DNA of 64,000 nt from Fibrisoma limi BUZ 3 (lineage in GTDB: Bacteria > Bacteroidota > Bacteroidia > Cytophagales > Spirosomataceae). Both the position numbers and the translations under genes were made by a program. Of this stretch, positions 44,180 through 52,797 are shown in pieces; positions within the stretch are counted from its first letter, which is position 1; every line of letters begins with the position of its first letter. Under the pieces are notes generated by a model. The model had not been told where the DNA came from. It made no database searches and worked only from the letters and a program-made list of their open reading frames with translations. The DNA is taken from assembly GCF_000296815.2 (NCBI RefSeq), contig NZ_CAIT01000007.1:620001-684000 (forward strand). The letters run 5' to 3'.

Positions 44180-44662
44180 ATGTTTCACCTCCTCGACGGC
44201 GCTAAAATGGTCTTTGCCCTTGATGAAGCAAAGGAGTTGAACCCTGTATTTGATTCACTATATCGGGGGCAGAGTCAGGAGTTGTTGGCCCGCATTGCGC
44301 CTTACTTGTTCCAGTATGAACTGGGCGATGAATTTGACGAATGGCTTCGGGAGAATTACGGTCAATCGTGGGGGGTGGGTGTTGCTAGCAACGAGTCTAT
44401 GGAAGTGCTGCATAAACACTTTCGTAAATTTTTGCTGGTAAAAACAGAGGAAGGTAAAGAACTCTTTTTCCGGTATTACGACCCCCGCGTGTTGCGTACG
44501 TTTTTGCCGACGTGTGATACCACTCAGTTGCAGGAGTTTTTCGGGCCAGTAACGTATTTTTTCATGGAAGACGCTGACCCAGATTACAGTTTACATTTTT
44601 GGTTAGAAAAGGGTTCATTAAGAACAAAACGAATACTGAAAGAAGCTAAAAACAAGAATTAA
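44180..44662 (+). CDS. DUF4123-type T6SS effector adaptor/chaperone
   Basis: 160 residues from the ATG at 44180 (MFHLLDGAKMVFALDEAKEL). The segment ELLARIAPYLFQYELGDEFDEWL, then WGVGVASNESMEVLHKHFRK, FLLVKTEEGKELFFRYYDPRVLRTFLP and LQEFFGPVTYFFME match DUF4123 (RYYDPRVL and FGPV blocks). DUF4123 proteins load a specific effector onto VgrG or PAAR. It is shorter than many adaptors because it has only the core domain. It directly precedes the NlpC/P60-like gene (41 bp), its most likely client. Confidence 0.85.
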   Translation: MFHLLDGAKMVFALDEAKELNPVFDSLYRGQSQELLARIAPYLFQYELGDEFDEWLRENYGQSWGVGVASNESMEVLHKHFRKFLLVKTEEGKELFFRYYDPRVLRTFLPTCDTTQLQEFFGPVTYFFMEDADPDYSLHFWLEKGSLRTKRILKEAKNKN

Positions 44663-44703
44663 ATAACTCATTATCCTAGTTTTCACAAAACCAATTTCAC
44701 ACC

Positions 44704-45027
44704 ATGGGAGCTTTAGCAGACAAAGCCAATGACCTGATAGGCCGCTCACGTGCCGAATTCCAATGCAATCAAGTCATCAATCAAATCTTCTTCGACAAGA
44801 AGGACGCCGGTAAACTGGCTAAGGATTACCTGAGTTGGGGCGTCGAAACGTCATTGCCCGCCGAGGGCGTCGTTGTGGTCGGAAAGGACGGGGCGCACGT
44901 TGGCGTATTTGTCAACGAGAACGAATTTGTTCATTCCAGCACGCGCCAATTCCAGGTCATCAAGGTCGGCAAAGACCAGTTGCCGTGGGTTTTTCCGCAG
45001 GGCTGGGTATACCGCAAGGAGCGTTGA
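44704..45027 (+). CDS. NlpC/P60-like amidase candidate, probable T6SS effector
   Basis: 107 residues, no signal peptide. It has the order of a papain-fold NlpC/P60 domain: EFQCNQVINQIF with Cys21 at the start of a helix, GVVVVGKDGAHVGVFVNENE with His65 on the strand after a turn, and FVHSSTRQFQVIKV with a third polar residue (His77 or Ser) plus the YR end. Such amidases cut peptidoglycan stem peptides and are a common T6SS effector class. Position after DUF4123 supports delivery by the T6SS. The domain is small and the catalytic triad is assigned by pattern only. Confidence 0.65.
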   Translation: MGALADKANDLIGRSRAEFQCNQVINQIFFDKKDAGKLAKDYLSWGVETSLPAEGVVVVGKDGAHVGVFVNENEFVHSSTRQFQVIKVGKDQLPWVFPQGWVYRKER

Positions 45028-45083
45028 GTACGTCAACGCTCAGCTTTTATTGACTATCCACAACCGTTAACCACGTAATCGCT

Positions 45084-45380
45084 ATGGCAACTGTCCAGTT
45101 CAAGCCTCTGGAAGACCTTAGTATTCATTACAAAGGCAAATACGTTCGATTCGCCGGTAAGTTTGCATCGAAACGTACCTCCTATTCCAATCAGAATTTT
45201 GTGCTTCAGCCGGGTGCGGTCGGGTTCTGCTACGCGGCTAGTCTGGGCGTGTTACACGTCGGATTTCAATCGGTAAAACCTGGTATTCTTCCGGATAAGA
45301 ATGCAGTGAACTGGGCCAACTGGCCGTACCACATTGGGGTTAGCCCGTTTGAAGAAAGCTGTTGGGAAATCGAGTCCTAG
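45084..45380 (+). CDS. Small orphan protein, possible immunity partner of the amidase
   Basis: 98 residues with no recognised family. It is beta-rich with several aromatic residues (FKPLEDLSIHYKGKYVRFAG, NFVLQPGAVGFCYAASLGVL, WANWPYHIGVSPFEESCWEI). It starts 56 bp after the amidase candidate on the same strand, the position of an immunity gene. However, it has no signal peptide, although a partner of a periplasmic cell-wall enzyme should be exported. It could instead be a second effector subunit or an inhibitor that acts before secretion. Confidence 0.5.
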   Translation: MATVQFKPLEDLSIHYKGKYVRFAGKFASKRTSYSNQNFVLQPGAVGFCYAASLGVLHVGFQSVKPGILPDKNAVNWANWPYHIGVSPFEESCWEIES

Positions 45381-45421
45381 GGGCTTTATCCCAATTAATA
45401 CCCGTTTCGCTTTGACATTAA

Positions 45422-45492
45422 ATATACCCCCAACTCCCTGAAGGGCTACCGGGTGCCGGATGGTTTAGCCCCTTCAGGAGGTTGGGGGTATA
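45422..45492. repeat. Long palindromic element (REP-like or strong terminator)
   Basis: Arms of about 25 nt (45423-45447 and 45467-45492) are complementary apart from one shifted base. They begin with TATACCCCCAAC and end with GTTGGGGGTATA, around a 20-nt loop. There is no T tract after the stem. Elements with CCCCCAACTCCCTGAAGGG-like arms recur in Cytophagales genomes, so this may be a repetitive extragenic palindrome; only one copy was seen here. Confidence 0.6.
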
Positions 45493-45592
45493 GTCAAACT
45501 TAATGCAAAGTAGCGTAACTCCTGCCTAAGTCGTCACTTGGGGCATTACAATATTATCTTTCAAATAACCCACTGTATCCTTTACCTAATCT

Positions 45593-46111
45593 ATGACCAA
45601 ACTCTTTACCTCTCTTTTAAAATGGACGCTGATTCTATCGATGTTATTGATTACCGGTTGTCGGCGTAACATCGATATTGTTATTCCCGAACTGGTAGGC
45701 AATCCCGGCAATCCGCGTTTCAACCTGCAATTCACCAATGAGCGTAATGTTGATCTGGATTTATACGTAAAGGACCCTAACGGAGAGATTTTATATTACC
45801 GGAATCCTCAGGCTCGTTTGAGCACAGGCCAGCTTGACGTCGATTGTCTTTGTGATGATTGTCCGCAAGGCCCTAATGAAAACATCTTCTGGTCACTTCA
45901 GACGCAATCACCGCGCGGCAAATACGAATTCTGGGTCAACTATTACGACTACTGCGACACGCAGCAGGCCTCCAGTTTTACGGTAAGGGTCACCAATGAT
46001 AGCCGTATAGCCCCGTTAATTTTTAGCGCTCAGGGTACGTTGTCCATTCGCAAAAGCAATTCGACCCGCTGGATTTACGATACAGACACTAATAAAGTAA
46101 CCGTAAAATGA
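45593..46111 (+). CDS. Lipoprotein with YfaP/DUF2135-like domain
   Basis: 172 residues. The signal peptide ends with the lipobox LLITGC, followed by CRRNIDIVIPE. The body contains NERNVDLDLYVKDPNGEILY, YRNPQARLSTGQLDVDCLC and KYEFWVNYYDYC, resembling the D-x-D-L-[WY]-V-x-D-P-x-G-E motif of YfaP-like domains. Four clustered Cys (CLCDDC plus a later C) may form disulfides. Another lipoprotein at 52798 starts with nearly the same CRRQIDIVV after its lipobox. It lies in the T6SS run but has no known T6SS role. Confidence 0.65.
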   Translation: MTKLFTSLLKWTLILSMLLITGCRRNIDIVIPELVGNPGNPRFNLQFTNERNVDLDLYVKDPNGEILYYRNPQARLSTGQLDVDCLCDDCPQGPNENIFWSLQTQSPRGKYEFWVNYYDYCDTQQASSFTVRVTNDSRIAPLIFSAQGTLSIRKSNSTRWIYDTDTNKVTVK

Positions 46112-46169
46112 TAGACACTCTGCTTTCATACTAACGATTTCCCCTACGTAACTTCTAATTCCACACGCA

Positions 46170-47945
46170 ATGAAACCACACTATTACCTGCCCTTGCTTC
46201 TTCTCTGCTTCGTTCTGAGCTGTAAAAAGAAGGAAGTGCTCAACCTCCCTCCTACTGCTAATGCGGGCACGGACATTACCATTAATCTGGGTCAGAAAGT
46301 GACGCTCAATGGCTCGCTTTCCAAAGACCCCGAAGGTACGGCCCTCGTCTACAACTGGTCGTTTAAGTCAAAGCCAAACAATAGCCAGGCCACTATTCAG
46401 AACGCTACGGCCGCCAACGCGGAGTTTACACCCGATCAGGTGGGCACGTACACGATCACCCTGCGCGTGACCGACGACCAGAGTCAGTCTGCTACGGCCG
46501 ATGTCAACGTAATGGTCAGTCTGCCAGGGCGAGCGCCAACGGCCAGCGCCGGTGCTTCGCTAACCACTACGTATGGCAATAAGGTGGTATTAGACGGCTC
46601 AGCATCGAGCGATCCGGATGGCGACAAACTTACCTACAAGTGGGGCTTCAAGACCAGGCCTTCGGGCAGTTCAGCTACCCTCCCCATCACGAATGACACC
46701 CAGGCCAAGGCTGAGTTTGAACCAGACGCTACGGGTCAATACGTACTGACGCTGAGCATATCAGATGGCATCTGGCCGGTGGTCACGTCTGACGTAACGG
46801 TGACGGTCAACGAGTCGCCATCGGTAGATGTCTGTCCCCAAAATGGTCGGATTGATGTAAACACTACCTGGAAAAATCTGGTACAGGACCCAACTAAGCC
46901 GGATTATATTATTTGCAAGGATATTGAGTTAAATGCTATTTTGACTGTGGAACCGGGCGTAGTAGTGGTCTTTAAACAAAATGCAGGATTAAGCACTACT
47001 ACGGATCGCAAAGGAGCAATTATCGCTAAAGGGACTGCCGATAAGCGAATCGTATTTACCGGTGAACAAAAAGTAGTCGGGTCCTGGAATGGCTTATCGT
47101 TAATAGCATCAAATGATATACGCAATGAGCTGAGCTATGTAGACGTCTCATATGGTGGTGCGGCTGTAGGACGTTTTGTAGGTGAACTGGCTAATGTAAA
47201 TATATCGTCCTTTGGTGGACCCACCACTGTTAAAATAACTAACTGCTCGTTCACACACAGTAAGGGCCGTGGTATTTACGTTTCAAATGGCAGCACATTG
47301 AGTGAATTTTCCAATAACCGTTTTACAGATAACACATTATACCCTATTCAGCTTCCCGCTTCGCAAGTGGAAAAACTCGATGAAAACAGTACGTTTGCTT
47401 CGAGCAATGGCATAAATGTAGTAGCCATTTATGGCTCATTAAACAATACTAAGGAAACCACCTGGGGGCCATTCAAAGACGGCACAAAATACCGCTTCAT
47501 TGAATCGTTTGGTGCTGAATCAGGCTTGGTCATAAAACCGGGAGCTGTATTTGAAATTGCTTCTCAGAAAGCTATCGGCATTGGCGGAAATGGTTACCTG
47601 ATCGCCAAAGGAACAGCCGATAAACGTATCATCTTCACGGGTGAAGTGAAAACCCCGGGCTCATGGGGCGGCATTCTCTTTGACAACAGTAAGGATGTTC
47701 GTAACGAACTGAGTCATGTGGAAATTTCTTACGGCGGTGGCGAACCAGCTTACCTCTATGCAGCCAAAGGTAACGTCATATTAGCCTCTGGCTTTGGCAT
47801 AACGGGTCGAGTTAAGATGTCGAACTGCCTTGTTAGTAATAGCTCCGAAGTCGGCATCGCCCAGTACCGCGGTACGCTCATCCTGGACAGTCCGGATTCC
47901 AATACGTACACCAACAACGCCAAAGGCAACATTGGTTTGCCCTAA
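46170..47945 (+). CDS. PKD-domain lipoprotein with beta-helix-like C-terminus
   Basis: 591 residues. The signal peptide ends with the lipobox FVLSC, then KKKE. Two Ig-like PKD/K319-type domains lie at about 28-115 (PPTANAGTDITINLGQKVTL, GTYTITLRVTDDQSQSATA) and 122-212 (same pattern). The rest has two copies of a ~180-residue unit (IIAKGTADKRIVFTGEQKVV and LIAKGTADKRIIFTGEVKTP, each followed by RNELS-V-[DE][VI]SYGG), which looks like a right-handed parallel beta-helix. It is probably a surface adhesin or binding protein. It sits 8 bp before tssE, so it is expressed with the T6SS baseplate. Confidence 0.7.
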   Translation: MKPHYYLPLLLLCFVLSCKKKEVLNLPPTANAGTDITINLGQKVTLNGSLSKDPEGTALVYNWSFKSKPNNSQATIQNATAANAEFTPDQVGTYTITLRVTDDQSQSATADVNVMVSLPGRAPTASAGASLTTTYGNKVVLDGSASSDPDGDKLTYKWGFKTRPSGSSATLPITNDTQAKAEFEPDATGQYVLTLSISDGIWPVVTSDVTVTVNESPSVDVCPQNGRIDVNTTWKNLVQDPTKPDYIICKDIELNAILTVEPGVVVVFKQNAGLSTTTDRKGAIIAKGTADKRIVFTGEQKVVGSWNGLSLIASNDIRNELSYVDVSYGGAAVGRFVGELANVNISSFGGPTTVKITNCSFTHSKGRGIYVSNGSTLSEFSNNRFTDNTLYPIQLPASQVEKLDENSTFASSNGINVVAIYGSLNNTKETTWGPFKDGTKYRFIESFGAESGLVIKPGAVFEIASQKAIGIGGNGYLIAKGTADKRIIFTGEVKTPGSWGGILFDNSKDVRNELSHVEISYGGGEPAYLYAAKGNVILASGFGITGRVKMSNCLVSNSSEVGIAQYRGTLILDSPDSNTYTNNAKGNIGLP

Positions 47946-47953
47946 CTACCGCC

Positions 47954-48415
47954 ATGCCCGACGACTACTACCGCCTTCCCCTGCGCCTGGATCTTCTGGT
48001 ACGCGGGGCTGACCTCCGACAAGACCCCAGGCTTGCCCGCGAGGTAAACTGTTCGCTCGAAGAGTCAATACATAGCCACGTGTACCTGATCGTTACGACC
48101 AAATTTAAGGAAGCGCGGTATGATCCGCTGTTTGGCTGTACGATCTGGGACGATGATTTTCAGATGGGCAACGATTCGAGTAACAATGGCTACTGGACCG
48201 ACCGCGTCAAAGCGTCAATCCGGGATGCCATCCGGCGGTATGAGAAACGGCTCGAACGAATTGGGGTAGAGGTTGATCTGGACCGCGACGGCTCCACCGA
48301 CGCCCACAAACGCCTGCTGGTAACGGTCACGGCCGAAATCCGGAAGTCGAACCACCGCCCATTTGAATTCCGGCATGAGTTGATGATTGCGCCATTCATC
48401 GCTAAACGCAGCTAA
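47954..48415 (+). CDS. tssE: T6SS baseplate protein TssE (gp25-like)
   Basis: 153 residues. The region from LAREVNCSLEESIHSHVYLI to the end fits the GPW/gp25 lysozyme-like fold of phage baseplates: FKEARYDPLFGCTIWDDDFQ, then IRDAIRRYEKRLERIGVEVD, with the E-K-R-L motif of the wedge subunit, and VTAEIRKSNHRPFEFRHELM. It forms the baseplate wedge with TssF and TssG. It is followed by tssF after 4 bp. The N-terminal 30 residues are a Bacteroidota-specific extension. Confidence 0.85.
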   Translation: MPDDYYRLPLRLDLLVRGADLRQDPRLAREVNCSLEESIHSHVYLIVTTKFKEARYDPLFGCTIWDDDFQMGNDSSNNGYWTDRVKASIRDAIRRYEKRLERIGVEVDLDRDGSTDAHKRLLVTVTAEIRKSNHRPFEFRHELMIAPFIAKRS

Positions 48416-48419
48416 CACA

Positions 48420-50360
48420 ATGGAGCCCCTGAACAGCCTTAGTTTCACCCGGGAGGAAATCCGCCGTCGAATGACTCAGACCGCAGCCGCTACGTGGCAG
48501 ATGCGTGTCAAAGACGTCGAAGCCGCCGATCCACTCGTCGGTTACCTCATGGATGCCTGCGCCTACGAGTTCGAGAACACGGCCAAGGCCATCGATGCTA
48601 CCCGCCAGCAGATCATAGACCGGCTGGCCAGTGTTATGTGTCCGGAGGTAATTGACCTACCCCGGCCGGCTCACGCCGTTTTCCACTGCCGCCCCGAGGA
48701 TCCTCTGCTCGACCTGCCCCAAACAGCGCAGTTCTTTTACCGCCAGCCGGGGCAGACCGCCGACGATAAGATAACGGATCTGTTCTTTTCGCCTGTCATT
48801 ACAAATAGACTCGTCAACGGCGACATTCGCTATCTACTGACGGAACAAGGACTGGTACAGTTTCGTGGCCGGGACCGCGTTACCTTAGAAACCCGCGTTC
48901 GCCCCACGCAATTCACCGACTATCAATCAGTCTGGCTAGGTGTAGAGATCGACAGCCGCGTACCCTCGCTCGCAAATCTGGCGATTTATTTCGACTGGGA
49001 AAACGAACTGGAGCGGGTGAAAGCGACCTACTATCGTAAATTACAGGACCCGACTCAGGCCCACTGGTTTTTGAATGGTCAGCAGTTACCTACACAGCCG
49101 GGCCTTCAGGCTGCTCCACCCATTAATGATTCGCCAGAATACGGCTCGTCAATCCGGAACTGGGAAGGCGAGCAGCGTTTGGCTACTCAACTGGACGCCC
49201 TGAATCAACTGGAAGAAGAAGTACTGACGCACTACGCGCATCGGTTTGTAACCTTCGGCGACGTACCCGACCGTACGCAGATCAACTACAGCACGAGTGC
49301 GCATCCGATTACTTATGAATTCACGCCGGTGCAACAGCAGAAGTATTTTCAGCAGGAACTACTTTGGCTCGAACTGCGACTGAGCCGCGATTTTCCGTCG
49401 GCGGCTCTTCCCCGCATGGAAGTGCGGCTGAACTGCGTACCAGTTATGAACCGGCACCTGAACGAAGCGATCCAGCGGTTGCAGCAAACGCTCAACGTAT
49501 ATCCATTGATCTCTCAGGAAGAGTTTCTGTTTATCCGGCGCGTGTACGATGCCGAAACGAACGACCTCTACCGCTCATCGCCCCTGCGCAACGCCGAAGA
49601 GCTACCAGAAAACTCGTTCATGTGGCGTTCTCACGGCGTAGGGCGCTTTGATAACCGCAATGCCCGCGAAATGCTGCACTACGTTCAGCAAATGCTTCTG
49701 GAAGAAAGCCGGGCGTTTTCGGCACTGGGTTCCGGGCTGTTTGCTCAGACAATCGAGAACCTGAATCGGAACGTCGAAGAACTTAGCCAGCGATTGCAGA
49801 GTAACGACCAGGAAGGTTTTAAAGTAGGGCATCCTTACATCTTCGTACGTCCTCGTCGGCAGGACACCAACATCCATGTCGAATTCTGGAGTACCAACGG
49901 CAGACTGGGTAACGGCATCCTGGCCGGTACGCGCCTGGCCATCTACGACAAGCGGTACTTCATGCGCGATGAGAAAGAGGATTTGTTTCTCGTAACAACA
50001 ACGACCGGCGGGCGCGATAAACCCAGCGTCACAGAGAAAGAACATCAACTTCGTCAGGCGCTCCTCACCCGCCAGCGGCTCGTTACACTCGAAGACATCC
50101 GGGCCGAATGCAAAGCGTATTTTTTCGGACGACTAGGTGATATTCCTGTCGACGTAGTGGTTGAAAAGCAGTTTGCTGAAGGTCTCATTGAAGGGGCTGG
50201 CTATGTCCGTTGCCTTGATGTACAGATCATTCCCCTGGCCCGAACTAATCTGAGCGAGGCTGAATGGGATGCAGAGTGCGAACGCTGTCGACTGCATTTA
50301 GCAGCACGGTCGGCCATGAACCTACCGTATCGAGTTCGAGTCAATCCCATGTACCTATGA
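48420..50360 (+). CDS. tssF: T6SS baseplate protein TssF
   Basis: 646 residues from the ATG at 48420. TssF features: an N-terminal helix followed by DPLVGYLMDACAYEFENTAK and QQIIDRLASVMCPEVIDLPR (the E-x-L-a-f-l-a...i-d d-x-p-e region), RPAHAVFHCRPED, and a C-terminal beta part with DVVVEKQFAEGLIEGAGYVR and MNLPYRVRVNPMYL. It is the main wedge protein and binds TssG and TssE. The stop overlaps the tssG start (ATGA), so the two are translationally coupled. Similarity to Proteobacterial TssF is weak, so context supports the name. Confidence 0.8.
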   Translation: MEPLNSLSFTREEIRRRMTQTAAATWQMRVKDVEAADPLVGYLMDACAYEFENTAKAIDATRQQIIDRLASVMCPEVIDLPRPAHAVFHCRPEDPLLDLPQTAQFFYRQPGQTADDKITDLFFSPVITNRLVNGDIRYLLTEQGLVQFRGRDRVTLETRVRPTQFTDYQSVWLGVEIDSRVPSLANLAIYFDWENELERVKATYYRKLQDPTQAHWFLNGQQLPTQPGLQAAPPINDSPEYGSSIRNWEGEQRLATQLDALNQLEEEVLTHYAHRFVTFGDVPDRTQINYSTSAHPITYEFTPVQQQKYFQQELLWLELRLSRDFPSAALPRMEVRLNCVPVMNRHLNEAIQRLQQTLNVYPLISQEEFLFIRRVYDAETNDLYRSSPLRNAEELPENSFMWRSHGVGRFDNRNAREMLHYVQQMLLEESRAFSALGSGLFAQTIENLNRNVEELSQRLQSNDQEGFKVGHPYIFVRPRRQDTNIHVEFWSTNGRLGNGILAGTRLAIYDKRYFMRDEKEDLFLVTTTTGGRDKPSVTEKEHQLRQALLTRQRLVTLEDIRAECKAYFFGRLGDIPVDVVVEKQFAEGLIEGAGYVRCLDVQIIPLARTNLSEAEWDAECERCRLHLAARSAMNLPYRVRVNPMYL

Positions 50361-51376
50361 CCCTTCGCGATTACGCCAACGAGATCAGCGGGCTGGGCAA
50401 ACAGGTCGATGTCCGACTGGAGATCATTCTGGCCGAACTGTACGGCAACGGTCTGGACCCGCGTCACGATGTACTGATTCATGCGGCAGGCTTGTTTGCC
50501 AGATCCTACCGGCGGGATGTGGGTCGTACTGAAGTGGGACAGTCTAATTGCCTCGAACGAGCGGGCGATCAAACTGACCAGATGCATGAGCCCCCGCTGA
50601 CGGACACCGAGTCGCGGGATTATCTGAATATTGAGGTCCATCGAGACGGATTATACGACTACCTGCCGGAAGGTTTATTTCACCAGCCAACGACCTTGGC
50701 CCGCGACCAGCGCGAAGTGTTCGAGGATTTTGATGAGCAGGCACGAAGGATTCGGGCGGCCCGGCGGTTTTTCCAGCCCATTGAACAGGAATTTTACCTG
50801 CAGCGGCTTCTAATCGAACTCGAAGGACGGAAGTATCAGCTTACGGAAGAAAATATTACCCGATACAACGGGGGCGACATGCTCCGCGACTTCTGGGGGT
50901 TACCGTCCGATCTGCTCGATACACGACAGTTGGCTAACTTGCTGCATCTGCTGCCAATCGCGTATCAGATCAGCACCGATACCGTACTGATCAAGTCCGT
51001 TCTGGAACTGCTATTGAACGTACCGGTACAGTTACAGATGGGCCCACCACTTTCCTACGTGATCGAACTAGCCCCGGGCGACGTTCCGGCGCCGAACGAG
51101 TTATGCCGGGCTGAGTTGGGTAATTTCTCGCTGGACGGTCTCTACCAGGATACCATGCCGACCTACGAACTGACAATCGGCCCGCTGACGACCGACCAGC
51201 TCACTGATTTTTTGGCAGGTGGCCGTAACCGAACCATTTTAGATCTGCTGATTGGTTACTTTCTGCCTACTGAGTCGGATATACTGAAGCATTTCATTAC
51301 TAACGACGCCGATCGCTTTCTGGTTTTGGCGGAAAATGAGCCAACCAGCGTATTGGGAATGGCTTCGTACATCTGA
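50357..51376 (+). CDS. tssG: T6SS baseplate protein TssG
   Basis: 339 residues starting at the ATG at 50357 (MTLRDYANEISGLGKQVDVR). An upstream in-frame start at 50264 lies deep inside tssF and is rejected because the 4-bp overlap is the normal coupled layout. The protein has YYLPEGLFHQ-like region DYLPEGLFHQPTTLARDQ, FFQPIEQEFYLQRLLIEL, and the TssG-type ending with LLIGYFLPTESDILKHFIT. It joins TssF to the wedge. No TssK gene follows. Confidence 0.75.
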   Translation: MTLRDYANEISGLGKQVDVRLEIILAELYGNGLDPRHDVLIHAAGLFARSYRRDVGRTEVGQSNCLERAGDQTDQMHEPPLTDTESRDYLNIEVHRDGLYDYLPEGLFHQPTTLARDQREVFEDFDEQARRIRAARRFFQPIEQEFYLQRLLIELEGRKYQLTEENITRYNGGDMLRDFWGLPSDLLDTRQLANLLHLLPIAYQISTDTVLIKSVLELLLNVPVQLQMGPPLSYVIELAPGDVPAPNELCRAELGNFSLDGLYQDTMPTYELTIGPLTTDQLTDFLAGGRNRTILDLLIGYFLPTESDILKHFITNDADRFLVLAENEPTSVLGMASYI

Positions 51377-51423
51377 TTCATACCATTTCTAATTCACGTG
51401 TTCAACTTTTATAGCTACAGTCT

Positions 51424-52776
51424 ATGCGCCTAACGTTCTACTTTGTATGTTGCCTTATCACCCAGGTTGCGCTGGCCCAAGATCGGATTATCGGCAGCGA
51501 TAACACGGTTATTTTGGGTAAAATCAGGTCGGCGTCACCCCAGCAGATTCACTTCCTGAACGCGACAACCAACCGCCCCGACTCGATCGTTAGTGAAAAG
51601 GTGCGGGAACTACAGTACGGCGATTCACTTCGGGTTCTGGTTTTTCCAGCGACGGAACGAGATCAGATTCGGCTGGTGTCGATGGCCGAGTTCCAGGATA
51701 TGATCGCCCGCGATGATTACGCTCAGTTACTCCGGAGCAAAACAGCCCGCTACGATCTGACCTTTACGGCTCCGCCCAGCAACCGCACTACACTCGTGCT
51801 GACACCCGACGCCCGCTCAAAGCTGACCCCGCTCGTAACGCTGCTTCGGACACGCGCTAAACTTTCGTTTGCCGTAACAGCACATACGGATACGGTTGGG
51901 CTGGCCGGACCAAACAAACTGGTAACCGAACGCCGGGCCGCAGCCTTGCGGGCATATTTTATCAGCAACGGTCTGCGGATTAACAATTACGTTTTCAGCG
52001 GCCGTGGCGAAACGGAGCCCCTAGGCGATCAGCAATCGCTTAATCGACGCATCGAATTCCAGTGCATGGCTATTCAGGGGGTTTCTCTGCTGTTTTCAGA
52101 ACCATACGTACCGCCCAAACGCCCGGAACCGGTTGTACAAAAATCTACAGCAACGCCCGCAACTCAAGAGACATACACACGAACTCAGCCTGTAGAAACG
52201 AAACCTAAAAAAGCGTTCAGCATCATTGTTTTCGGTGAAGGTCTATACACGCTCGAGGCTCTTGCCGACAGTTGGGTCGATCCGGACAAAGGCCCCGGCA
52301 TTCTACAGGGATTTGGCGGAGGTTTACTGGTCACGTACTTTCTGACACCCGGCATTGGCGTGAGTGTTCAGGGTGGTTATTCGCAGTGGCAGGTACGTCG
52401 CCGGTACGTCACGCCGGACGGTGCCGTTCAATACACTAATGATCAGTCTTTACAGCGTATTTCGGGCTTGGCAGGATTTCGGCTGTACGCGCTGAAAGCG
52501 GTTTACATCCAACCGATGGTTGGCGGGCAGATGCTTACGTTATCCAGCGAGAATTCTGAAACCCACCCTGACGGCACGAGTACAGCCGAAACACAGAAGT
52601 TTTTCCCAACAGCGGGTGGTAGTATCGGCTTCGAACTCGGGAAAAGTAATCTGCTGATTGACGTAGCTGCCCAATACTATTTCACACCGAACCAATCCTT
52701 TTCGACCGTTACGGAGCCACTCCACTTTGTAGGTCTTCGACTGGGTGTCGGATTCCGTTCTCAGAAAAAAAACTAA
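51424..52776 (+). CDS. OmpA-like protein with C-terminal beta-barrel, T6SS-linked
   Basis: 450 residues. Signal peptide (cleavage after VALAQ), then a beta-rich module (about 20-80: DNTVILGKIRSASPQQIHFL, VSEKVRELQYGDSLRV), an OmpA/MotB peptidoglycan-binding domain (about 110-215, with LSFAVTAHTDTVGLAGPNKL, ERRAAALRAYF and RGETEPLGDQQSLNRRIEF), a Pro/Thr linker, and from 265 an outer-membrane barrel ending in PLHFVGLRLGVGFRSQKKN. It is 47 bp after tssG. It could anchor the secretion machine to the cell wall; the same N-terminal module occurs in two proteins of the converging kinase operon. Confidence 0.7.
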   Translation: MRLTFYFVCCLITQVALAQDRIIGSDNTVILGKIRSASPQQIHFLNATTNRPDSIVSEKVRELQYGDSLRVLVFPATERDQIRLVSMAEFQDMIARDDYAQLLRSKTARYDLTFTAPPSNRTTLVLTPDARSKLTPLVTLLRTRAKLSFAVTAHTDTVGLAGPNKLVTERRAAALRAYFISNGLRINNYVFSGRGETEPLGDQQSLNRRIEFQCMAIQGVSLLFSEPYVPPKRPEPVVQKSTATPATQETYTRTQPVETKPKKAFSIIVFGEGLYTLEALADSWVDPDKGPGILQGFGGGLLVTYFLTPGIGVSVQGGYSQWQVRRRYVTPDGAVQYTNDQSLQRISGLAGFRLYALKAVYIQPMVGGQMLTLSSENSETHPDGTSTAETQKFFPTAGGSIGFELGKSNLLIDVAAQYYFTPNQSFSTVTEPLHFVGLRLGVGFRSQKKN

Positions 52777-52797
52777 CCACATCAATCAACTTCTATC

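Noticed and set aside
50264-50356. Upstream start for tssG inside tssF
   Set aside because: It would overlap tssF by 97 bp; the ATG at 50357 gives the ordinary 4-bp coupled overlap.
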